Positions 1-7,692 of a stretch of DNA of 43,599 nucleotides are shown here, in pieces. Origin of the DNA: an uncultured Lachnospiraceae bacterium. GTDB taxonomy: Bacteria > Bacillota > Clostridia > Lachnospirales > Lachnospiraceae. The translations under genes were made by a program, and so were the position numbers. The notes under the pieces are model-generated. The model had not been told where the DNA came from. It made no database searches and saw nothing but the letters and a program-made list of their open reading frames with translations. The DNA lies in assembly GCA_910589265.1 (NCBI GenBank), contig CAJUTQ010000085.1:1-43599 (forward strand), in the 5' to 3' direction. Position 1 is the first letter of the stretch. Each line of letters opens with the position of its first letter.

Positions 1-110
1 CGCATAAAATACTGTAAATCCAACGAATCAATATCTTTTGAAAAAATGATATTTTCACCAAGGGGTAAGTGCGCCTTTTTTGCTTTAAAAATAATTTCGA
101 TTTTTCTCAT
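1..110 (-). CDS. 5' end of a further gene of the DUF4132-type operon, truncated by the window edge
   Basis: An ATG at 108-110 opens a frame that stays open to the window edge, 36 codons, beginning MRKIEIIFKAKK. It starts 17 bases after the stop of the large upstream gene and on the same strand, so it is probably the next gene of that operon. I see no strong ribosome binding site, which lowers confidence. The visible part is too short to assign a family. Operons with DUF4132-type proteins often carry further uncharacterised partners, but which one this is cannot be told here. Confidence 0.45.
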   Translation of the reverse strand, partial: MRKIEIIFKAKKAHLPLGENIIFSKDIDSLDLQYFM

Positions 111-127
111 TTTGCTATTGACATTTA

Positions 128-3100
128 TTAGCTGGACTCCCATTCTTCCTTGGAAGTAGGAAGAGGTAAAAGAGCCATGCTCATGAAAAGATCTTTGTTC
201 CGCCTCTCATTAATTTTAGCTTTTAAACACTCCTTATCTACCTTTCCCAGTGCCGCATCTGCATATTTTCTCGCTCTTGTGTGGGCTGTTCCTACAGAAG
301 AATATTTTGCAGCGTCATAGAGAAGCTTGAAATGCTTCTCTCCCAACATTTCATAAGCCTCATAAAACCAGTGAATATCAAAGGATCCATCTCTTAATTC
401 CTCTACGGAAAGGGGGGTATATTTGGCAATCATAGAGATCACCTGTTCCTCATAACACTCTCTCGTATGAGCCATAAAATAGTAACATGCACTAGAAAAT
501 CCTGGAATCTCAAAATAATCCTCCAGCAAGGGAATCCACTGATAAGCGTACATAGCCAGTTCTACAAGACGTTTTTTCGTGATGTCCTTTTCTTTTAAGG
601 CTTTTTTTAAATCTTCTGCCGTCTCCTCTTCCCTTGGCATGGAAACCTTCAATAAATGGCTAAGTACCTCTCTTCTTTCCGTATTGGGAGTAAAATAGTG
701 ATAAGTATATCCCCGCTTCAAAGGCTCTTTTTCAAGAGCTATTAAAATCTCTATCATGTAGTCAATGCCATAAATAACATAAATATCTTTGATATACTTT
801 GAAAAAGGAGTAGGCTGTTCTCCCCGTTTTAACTCTACTTTTAAAACAACAGGGAGAATTTCTTTGTAAAGTTCATGGGCAAAGGTCATCTCTCTTATCT
901 CTTCTCCTATTGTATCAAACCGATATTTTCCGTCCACAGGTTTGATTCTATTGTTTCCAAAAAAATGGGTTAGCCCATGTATTCCAGCCTTTCTAGCAGG
1001 AACAGCCCCCTTTTGCTCCACTACTGTAATAGGCTCTAAAATACTTCCCATGTCCAGAAAAGTAAAGACCGCTTTATAAAACAAATCTTTGTCCCAAATT
1101 CCCCGCATATAACATTGCACATAATCAGAAAGATTCAGATAATCTCTCCTACTCCTATATGTATAAGGGGATTCCTTTTCCTTCTCTCTTTGGACATGAG
1201 CATACTGCTGTAGATAAAAGCGAAGGGTAAACGTGTTTTCCCAGTCTTTCCCTTTTGCATAAGAAAGCCACTGACACATATCCCTAAAAATAGGCAGTTC
1301 CAAGGCTCGTTTTCCATAAAATCCAGTCTCTTTATCCGAAGAAAAATTATAAGAAGCACCTAATGCTAAAAACAGCTTGGAAATTCCCCATAATCCCAGA
1401 TGTACCAAAGAGGAGGAAGGAACATATTGGCGAAACAAAGCAGACAAAATAGTCCTCACCTGAGAATCGTAGGATAGCCCTATGGCAAGATTGAAAAAAG
1501 GCGGGGTTTTGGAGGCACCTCTTCCAAACACTTCCTCATAGAGGTTTCTGTTCTCCTCATATAAGCTTCTTCTCTCAAAACATTGGAGGTAAAGCTCCAC
1601 TTCAACCAAAAAATCTGGCGTTTTTATCTCTTTTTCATAAAACTCTTCCCACAATTCTCTAAAAGGATAAGCGTTCAAAGGTTCTCCTTGGGAATCATCA
1701 AGTCCCCACTTGATCTTTTCAAGCTTTGTTCCAAGGAGAAGATCTTCATTCCAAAATGTCTTATAGGCTCGCTCCCTGTTTTCGTCTATCCATTTATCCA
1801 ATTTCCTGAAAATATCAATGTATTCCTCCTCTTTGTAAGCAAAAAGCTTTGGCTCCTCTCTTGTATCCACCTTGATGGGAGGCAAAATCCAATCTTTCTT
1901 TACGTCATACAGTCCAAAGCCTGGGGTCTTTAAAATAGCTTGAGCTTCCCTTTCTAAATCTAAAAGCTCCTTTAAAAGCATCTCTTCCTTTCCTGTTGAT
2001 GCTGAAAATTCCTGAAGCTCCACAAGGATTTGTGAAAAAGTCTCTTCGTCTTGTTTTTTCAGCTCCAAGGCCAAGTCCAAGGCCCCTATACGATATTCTT
2101 TCGATTTTTCCTTAAGAAGTCTTTGAATACACCCAAGAAGACTTTTTTTGTCCTGTTTTCCAAGCAGGGCAAGGGTCTTTTCTCTGCCTTTTTTATATTT
2201 CAGGTTTTTCTCAATCATCCTTATGTCTTCCTCTGAAAGCTCCATGTCCTCTACTAATTTATGAGCTGACAAGTTCGTGTCTTCCTCTCCATTGTGAAGA
2301 AGTTCAAAGAGAACTTTCTTTCGTATAGGCAATGTAGGGCGATAAAGGAGCAGCCTTGCTACTGCTGCTCTTTTTGGTTCATCATTCGATAGAGTATAAT
2401 TAGTGTGCCCTTTCCCCTGTCCAATTAAGGGAACCATTTGAGCTGTTTCATCTAACAATATATCTTTTTGCAGCATCCATGCAATGAAACACAGACGAAG
2501 GGCAATATCCGACTGACTCATTGCTACCTCATGCCATGGAAAGATACAGGGAAAAAGAAGGAGTCCCTTTTTAGGAATCCGTTCCATCATCTTTTTTAGA
2601 ATTTTGTAGATCCTCTCCCCTTCTTCTTCATTTTCAAACATCTCCTCAATAGACAAAGTATCTGGCCTTCTTACTTTATGATCTTGGATACACAGTCTAC
2701 TCATGCCTTTGTCCTCTATCAGTTTATAAATATAGGAAGTTGTTGAAATCATAAAGCTGGGCATATAGCATGCCGCCAATTCTATATCATCTGGATAAGA
2801 AAGGATAGCTTCCTTGGCCGCCTTCATTTGCCCTTCCCTATCTTGCAAAAATAGAATGAAGTAGGAGGCAGTCATCTTTTGATCCCTTGTGCCATACTTG
2901 ATAAGTCTAAGAACTGTCTCCACTCCCTCATCTATATTGTAAAAACCTTTTGCCCATAGGGCACAGCTAATTGCCACAGGATCCTTTGAGGCAAGCTGTT
3001 CCTCTACAAAAACTTTATCTCTCAGGCATTTTCCCATAAGATAGAGGAGCTTTTTACTCATTCGTTCCACTCTTTTTTCATTGCAAATTCCAATCCATGT

Positions 3101-3322
3101 ACTCACTGCCCGCCTCACTGAAGAATAACGGATCAAATTGTTTTCTTCGATTACAGAAAATAAATGGAGAAAGGCCTCTGCCCGTCCAGCGTCCATTGTC
3201 TCACAGACTGTCTGCCTTGCCCCCTCCTGTAGTCTTGCCCCAAGAAGAAATTTGCCAAGGATCTCGTAAAGCTCTTTATTTTTTCCCTTTACAATGCCAA
3301 GGATTAGCTCTCTGCTCAGCAT
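128..3322 (-). CDS. Large DUF5724/DUF4132-type protein of unknown function
   Basis: This 1064-residue protein has no signal peptide or obvious membrane segment. It is rich in charged, helical, repeat-like stretches of HEAT-like character, especially over the first 450 residues. The middle and C-terminal parts resemble the DUF5724/DUF4132 proteins of Clostridia as I remember them; this is recognition by composition and neighbours, not an alignment. Related bacterial proteins occur in operons with MoxR ATPases, VWA and SWIM-finger proteins, but their biochemical role is unknown. It follows two small genes on the same strand (44-base gap) and is followed by another gene, so it is an operon member. 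The start ATG at 3320-3322 lacks a close Shine-Dalgarno sequence, so translation may begin elsewhere or be coupled. Confidence 0.6.
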   Translation of the reverse strand: MLSRELILGIVKGKNKELYEILGKFLLGARLQEGARQTVCETMDAGRAEAFLHLFSVIEENNLIRYSSVRRAVSTWIGICNEKRVERMSKKLLYLMGKCLRDKVFVEEQLASKDPVAISCALWAKGFYNIDEGVETVLRLIKYGTRDQKMTASYFILFLQDREGQMKAAKEAILSYPDDIELAACYMPSFMISTTSYIYKLIEDKGMSRLCIQDHKVRRPDTLSIEEMFENEEEGERIYKILKKMMERIPKKGLLLFPCIFPWHEVAMSQSDIALRLCFIAWMLQKDILLDETAQMVPLIGQGKGHTNYTLSNDEPKRAAVARLLLYRPTLPIRKKVLFELLHNGEEDTNLSAHKLVEDMELSEEDIRMIEKNLKYKKGREKTLALLGKQDKKSLLGCIQRLLKEKSKEYRIGALDLALELKKQDEETFSQILVELQEFSASTGKEEMLLKELLDLEREAQAILKTPGFGLYDVKKDWILPPIKVDTREEPKLFAYKEEEYIDIFRKLDKWIDENRERAYKTFWNEDLLLGTKLEKIKWGLDDSQGEPLNAYPFRELWEEFYEKEIKTPDFLVEVELYLQCFERRSLYEENRNLYEEVFGRGASKTPPFFNLAIGLSYDSQVRTILSALFRQYVPSSSLVHLGLWGISKLFLALGASYNFSSDKETGFYGKRALELPIFRDMCQWLSYAKGKDWENTFTLRFYLQQYAHVQREKEKESPYTYRSRRDYLNLSDYVQCYMRGIWDKDLFYKAVFTFLDMGSILEPITVVEQKGAVPARKAGIHGLTHFFGNNRIKPVDGKYRFDTIGEEIREMTFAHELYKEILPVVLKVELKRGEQPTPFSKYIKDIYVIYGIDYMIEILIALEKEPLKRGYTYHYFTPNTERREVLSHLLKVSMPREEETAEDLKKALKEKDITKKRLVELAMYAYQWIPLLEDYFEIPGFSSACYYFMAHTRECYEEQVISMIAKYTPLSVEELRDGSFDIHWFYEAYEMLGEKHFKLLYDAAKYSSVGTAHTRARKYADAALGKVDKECLKAKINERRNKDLFMSMALLPLPTSKEEWESS

Positions 3323-3366
3323 ATTTATGTTGTTTTCCCCAAGAAAAATGTCCTTTATACTTTGTA

Positions 3367-3891
3367 TTATTTTTCCTGTCCTCCATCTATCTGTGCTGCC
3401 AATATCCCTCCATATGCAAAGTATTCCTTTCGGGCATGATCATACATCTCTGGAGAAATATTTCCAGTAAGAATATCCCCCAGATCTCCTCCATAAAACT
3501 CTAGCCTCCCATATGCCTGTAGTAGATGAATGCTATCCTCCACAAAGGGAACATAACTACTAGAACGAAAACTCCTTCGCAGCCATCCCCTTGTCATTTG
3601 ATAGGAGTTCATTTCATCGAGGGCATAATAAAATTCCTCCTGCCACTCTTTCTTTACGCAGACATCTACCAAATGTTTGAACTGATCTTTATACAAAGCA
3701 CTTAAGGTTTTGTATTTTCCCTCTCGAAGCAGCTGTCTCATAAAATGGCTGACGTCCTCAGACAATCCATAATGGCTGGCATTTGGAAGCATTTCCTTTT
3801 CACGCTGGGAAAGACTCTCTCCTTTTTTCTTCATGCCCTTAGTCCATGTTTCCGTTAATTTTCTTCTTGTCCGATCCGTATATTCTCCCAT
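3367..3891 (-). CDS. Conserved hypothetical protein, partner of the DUF4132-type protein
   Basis: I do not recognise a named domain. The protein is about 174 residues, soluble, basic at the N-terminus and mostly helical by composition. I chose the start at 3891 (MGEYTDRTRR) because GGGAGAG lies a few bases upstream. An alternative ATG at 3927, adding 12 residues, sits only 6 bases after the previous stop and could be translationally coupled. It lies between a small upstream gene and the large DUF4132-type gene, all on one strand and closely spaced. Its function most likely belongs with that protein, by context only. Confidence 0.6.
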   Translation of the reverse strand: MGEYTDRTRRKLTETWTKGMKKKGESLSQREKEMLPNASHYGLSEDVSHFMRQLLREGKYKTLSALYKDQFKHLVDVCVKKEWQEEFYYALDEMNSYQMTRGWLRRSFRSSSYVPFVEDSIHLLQAYGRLEFYGGDLGDILTGNISPEMYDHARKEYFAYGGILAAQIDGGQEK

Positions 3892-3933
3892 TTTTTCTCT
3901 CCCTTTTTGTAAAAATTCTCTCTCCATCCCTTA

Positions 3934-4350
3934 CTACCCAGAAAGCATAGTCAACTTCACAAAAGTAACTATCCTATTTTCTGTCCATGGAATCATTTGG
4001 GAAAGCTTTGTCAATTCTTCCTCCCCTACAAATAGACGGTAAATGCCATCTTCAAAACATTGGAGTGTATTTTCTATCGCTTGCTTTTCTACTGCCTTAG
4101 CCCCGTCTTGGAGTCCAAATGATATTTTTCCTCTTACAGCCTGCTCTTGGATTTCTTCCCTTGTCAAATATTCTAAAATCTGCCCTTTATCCTTTCTCTC
4201 ATTGTATTGTCTTACGCCTAGTTTTGTTAGACCAATGAGAAGTTGCCTTAGAGTTTTAGGTTTTTCATCAAGCACAAAGGGATGAGGCTGTAAAGCTGTA
4301 CCTTTCTGCTTTCCAAGTTTTTTCATATGTACATAAATTGTAAATGACAT
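3934..4350 (-). CDS. Conserved small protein leading the DUF4132-type operon
   Basis: This is a soluble protein of about 138 residues. It shows a pattern I associate with small proteins encoded beside DUF4132 genes: an N-terminal beta strand (MSFTIYVHMKKLG), a stretch around YNERKDKGQILEYLTREEI, and a C-terminal segment FEDGIYRLFVGEEEL followed by a strand ending TFVKLTMLSG. That is memory-based similarity. Two in-frame ATGs exist. The second, at 4350, is better placed 6 bases after GGAGAG than the first at 4356. It is the first gene of the operon, and the AT-rich DNA above it has no consensus promoter that I can defend. Confidence 0.65.
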   Translation of the reverse strand: MSFTIYVHMKKLGKQKGTALQPHPFVLDEKPKTLRQLLIGLTKLGVRQYNERKDKGQILEYLTREEIQEQAVRGKISFGLQDGAKAVEKQAIENTLQCFEDGIYRLFVGEEELTKLSQMIPWTENRIVTFVKLTMLSG

Positions 4351-4356
4351 AGACAT

Positions 4357-4897
4357 CTCTCCGTTCTCTTAAAGGTACATAAAAAAATACTATTTTAAAA
4401 GAAAAGTCACAAATTATAAATTTTAAATAGTAAAAAAACTCTACATAATAACATTGGCAGCTGTTTTCTCCCACCTTCTAGCAAAAAGAAAAATAAAAGG
4501 GCAGAAATGCCTACTCAACTATCATCTAATATTGTAAGAATATTATACCAATTCCCCTAAGGAAAGGAAACTATTTTTGTTGGACAAAATAGCTGGCTTC
4601 TATGAATTATTCAACATATGTAATCAATCCTTCTTCCAACCTTTATAAACCTTCACAAACCCGTAATCCCTTTCTTTTTACTATAGATTCATTTCTGTTA
4701 TAAATAGATGCTTATTTTTTTATTTAAAAAAGAACTTGACAAATGGGAAAACTTATATGATCCTAAAGCAAATAATATAGTTCTAGAATTATATAGTCTC
4801 ACAGTTTTGTCATTCTCCATTTAATATTGTATCCTCCATAAACTGTGTGGCTGAGAGTAACTTTTTATATTAAAGCGTCTATTGAGGAGGTAGGAGC
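4357..4897. other. AT-rich intergenic region between divergent transcription units
   Basis: No coding sequence is supported here. The region must carry the promoters of the minus-strand DUF4132 operon and of the plus-strand membrane gene at 4898. A clean TTGACA at 4736-4741 points toward the latter, but the best -10-like TATGAT lies only 14 bases away, so it is not a convincing sigma-A promoter. Short inverted repeats occur but none is followed by a clear T tract. Confidence 0.4.
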
Positions 4898-5727
4898 ATG
4901 CAAGAAAAAAATTTCTCAAACTATCAGGCCTGGATTGAAACTAAGTTAGAATTGATAGACAGAGTCCGCAAGAGGAAAAAAATCATTTGCTGGAAATATA
5001 TTAGAACTATTACATTTTTGTCCGTTTTGTCTGGTCTGCTCTGTTTTATATTTGAGCAGAAAAAATACTCTAATGCGTGGGTATCTGCTGTGGTAATCGC
5101 CACATTTCCAAATTTTTTTCATTGATGATTTTTTTCAGTATGTTACCTGGATTTTTGAAAGGGACCTATATCCGTAAAATCAATAAGGCAATGCAACATC
5201 AAGGCTTTAGTGAAACCCAACGTGAACAGTTCGCCAAAGAACAGATGACAGCCCAGCAAAATCCCTCCCATTGTGTGCCCCTTGATCTTCTCCTGCTTGG
5301 AACTGTTGATGAGCGCATCCCAGCCCTATTTACCATTAGCGAACACTTTGCCTGTTTAACAGGTGGAGAAAAATTCGGCCCTTTTATCGTTAGGTTAGAC
5401 GCAGCAGAATTTATTCATGTAACGAGTATTACAGTGTGTGCTCCCACTCATTGGGGTCCTCCAGCCCACGTAGAAAAAATTCCAATATATAGTATCCACT
5501 TCATGGGGCATGGTAAGGAGCAAGGACGAATTGAGATTGGCGACGCTAAAAGCCGTGACAAAGCCCTGGGTATTCTGTGCCAGCATTTTTCTGAAGAAAC
5601 AGATAGAAGCTGTTATCTTCTGGACTTACATATTGCAAAACAACAATTCATCAAGTCTATGGTCGGGATACTAATCCTGATTTTGTCTTGCATCTATGTT
5701 CTATTTATCTTCAGTTTTTTTCATTAG
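4898..5727 (+). pseudogene. Membrane protein gene split by a -1 frame change
   Basis: The first frame (4898-5125, 75 residues) begins after a good GAGGAGGT site. It encodes a charged N-terminus and one membrane helix near residues 35-52, then ends at a TGA at 5123. The second frame (open through 5727) continues at once with another hydrophobic helix (SLMIFFSMLPGFLKG), a long soluble domain and a C-terminal helix before FSFFH. Joined by a -1 shift in the T run at 5113-5119, they make a protein of about 275 residues with membrane helices at both ends and a central soluble domain. I do not recognise the family. The break is a single-base difference, so it may be a young mutation, a sequencing error in a homopolymer, or a functional frameshift. 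The second half keeps a long open frame. Confidence 0.6.
5110..5119 (+). other. Slippery A AAT TTT / T7 run at the frame change
   Basis: In the reading frame of the gene starting at 4898 the bases fall as A AAT TTT TTT C, an X XXY YYZ-type heptamer. The zero-frame stop TGA follows at 5123. A -1 slip here restores the downstream frame exactly. A homopolymer indel gives the same picture. Confidence 0.4.
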
Positions 5728-6503
5728 TAAATTTTTCCTAGTAATTATAAACCATTACAAACACTACAAACTGTCCAGCGTTTTCTTCCTCTATGATTTG
5801 CTACAGTAAAAATCAGAATCACTGTCTAAGCCACACATCATCAACTTAAGGAATCTGTCCTCAGGTTCCTTTCTTTCTAACGAACCAAGACTATAGAATG
5901 GATATCTGTTGGTTGCCATTGACAAAAGCAAGGCTGAAGTGCCCCATTCAGGGGAAAACAGGGCAACATTTGGGAAGAGAGCTAACAAGTATTCCAAAGC
6001 AGGACAGGTGCAGGTGCTGATAAGTAGGATATGATGTTTTGAACCATTTTTATCTGGATATTGAAGTGAAACATATTTCCATTAGTGAAAAGGAACTGGC
6101 AAAACGAAATGAAAAACATTTATGAGAAATGGGAAAAAGGAATTTCCATTTCAACATTTCAAAAAAACTTCTATGGGTATCCTTCTTCCAAAATTTTTTA
6201 ATACGGATGCAATATTAGATAACACTGATAAATAATACGTCTGTAGATGCTCCGTTAAGCCATAGCCTTCCCTTTCCCTCAACCAAAAACTCATTGCCTA
6301 TCACCTGATGGATTATTTCATGAAATAACTATTAAAACAAAAATCCAGAACTCCTGTTAAGCATTTTTTTGCTTGCACAAAATCAGCCCCTGCATGCTGA
6401 TACATCTGGCAGATATTTCATTGCTGACCCCCACTTCAAAATTTGGTTCTTCCTGTACTATATTCCGATAGAATAGTATAAATCTGGTGTTCTCATTAAA
6501 AAA
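5728..6503. other. Decayed region without an intact gene
   Basis: Only short broken frames are seen. A minus-strand frame at 5791-6081 (containing ALFPNVALFSPEWGTSALLL) has no ATG start or ribosome binding site and no family I recognise. On the plus strand, 6050-6200 reads in two frames as HISISEKELAKRNEK then IYEKWEKGISIS, which faintly resembles the soluble tail of APC-type amino-acid permeases. None of this is strong enough to be called a gene. The stretch looks like debris between functional units. Confidence 0.35.
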
Positions 6504-6954
6504 TCATTTACTTATCATGTCGTATTTAACCATGATATGGTAAAACCAGGCTACTGGAGATCCACTGTATAACGCCAGTCCTACAACCATTATAATCGAA
6601 GACACTATCTATACAGCAAGATTGCCTGCCAATGTAAACACCAAAAGTCCGGCGCCATATATTATCAAAGCTATCCCTACAGTCTTCTTTCTTCCAAATA
6701 TAGTCTGATATGACGCCTGACGGATAATCCACTATTGCATTTGCCAAATCAAGTATCCCTGAAATCAGGCTGATATTAAAAAGGGATAATCCTTGTTCAC
6801 TCATTTTAAACAGATATGTCGCACCGTAAAATTGATCTATCACTTGGAATCCGCCTGCCATAACGGCATAAAATATAATTATTTTAAAAAAGGGTTCATC
6901 CATGTTGGGATCATAGTACCCTTTGCTTCTTCTCTTTTCATCATTACCTTGCAT
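6504..6954 (-). pseudogene. Remnant of an MFS transporter
   Basis: The frame from 6954 reads through two hydrophobic helices and then the MFS loop region (NAIVDYPSGVISDYIW). At about 6700 the homologous reading passes into another frame, which gives GRKKTVGIALIIYGAGLLVF and AGNLAV, a nonsense TAG, then IVSSIIMVVGLALYSGSPVA and a stop at 6504. The GRKK motif after a helix pair is the typical MFS loop 2-3 signature. The remnant covers only about four helices, with a frameshift, a stop and loss of the C-terminal two-thirds, so it is dead. The original substrate cannot be inferred. Confidence 0.7.
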
Positions 6955-7169
6955 TGTAAATTAGATATAATCTGGTTCCTATTCTTTTGATAATCATATG
7001 CCTTACAACCGATAAAACATAAATAAAGGATTTACCCAACCCTGCTCTTTCATTTATCTTTTCTGCTCTGTATGGAGCAATAGGAGCTTTGCTGTAGTAT
7101 ATATTCTCTAAATTATGATGTATTAAAATCTCCTCTGATCTGATTTAGCAAAGGCTGGGGTTCTCCTCC

Positions 7170-7589
7170 TCATTTTTTAAGAGGCACAAACGTACCAGTT
7201 GCTGTTGCAACAATTTTTTTGCTGTTCTTCTCCCTTGCAATACCAGCTGTGCGAATTAAGGTGTTTCCCATACTCATAATTTGTGAAGAAAAAACAAATG
7301 CCTCGCTGCAAAATGGCTTTATAAAACTTACATGTAATTCAGCTGTAGTAACCGTTCTCTCCTTAAAACCAGCTGCTGTTACCCCCATTGCCACATCAAA
7401 CATGGAGGAAATGACCCCTCCATGAAGTTCATCTCTTAGATTTTTTTCCCATTCCTGAGCATAAAATAAGATTTCTGTTGTTTGTGCATCCAAATCCATA
7501 CGAATAAAACTTGGATTCAGCATCTTATCAATTCTCTCTTCCTTGAGATTTTCTAAATAGTCAACAAATATCTTCCATTGTTTTTCCAT
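7170..7589 (-). CDS. PaaI-family (hotdog fold) thioesterase
   Basis: A 139-residue protein of the usual single hotdog-domain length. The central stretch HGGVISSMFDVAMGVTA (about residues 55-72) is the typical PaaI/YdiI-type helix motif with the HGG turn and the acidic residue on the central helix. It is followed by strands with TTAELHVSFIKPF and a C-terminal TATGTFVPL. Such enzymes hydrolyse acyl-CoA thioesters in the cytoplasm; the acyl group is not predictable here. A GGAGGT site lies just upstream of the start. It lies 103 bases after the restriction-like operon on the same strand, and a functional link is unlikely. Confidence 0.85.
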   Translation of the reverse strand: MEKQWKIFVDYLENLKEERIDKMLNPSFIRMDLDAQTTEILFYAQEWEKNLRDELHGGVISSMFDVAMGVTAAGFKERTVTTAELHVSFIKPFCSEAFVFSSQIMSMGNTLIRTAGIAREKNSKKIVATATGTFVPLKK

Positions 7590-7692
7590 AATTAACCTCC
7601 ACCTTTATCATTTACCATTATGGCAAATATCTACTCATTTTTACAACATACACTATAAATTCTCCGAATGTTTTCAAAACGTCCTTCTTCCT

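Noticed and set aside
5791..5997. Minus-strand 68-codon frame
   Set aside because: It starts with TTG without a ribosome site, stays open upstream without an ATG and matches no family I know; treated as debris.
6040..6200. Possible amino-acid permease C-terminal remnant on the plus strand
   Set aside because: Only a faint pattern in two frames; a minus-strand frame covers the same DNA. Not enough to call.
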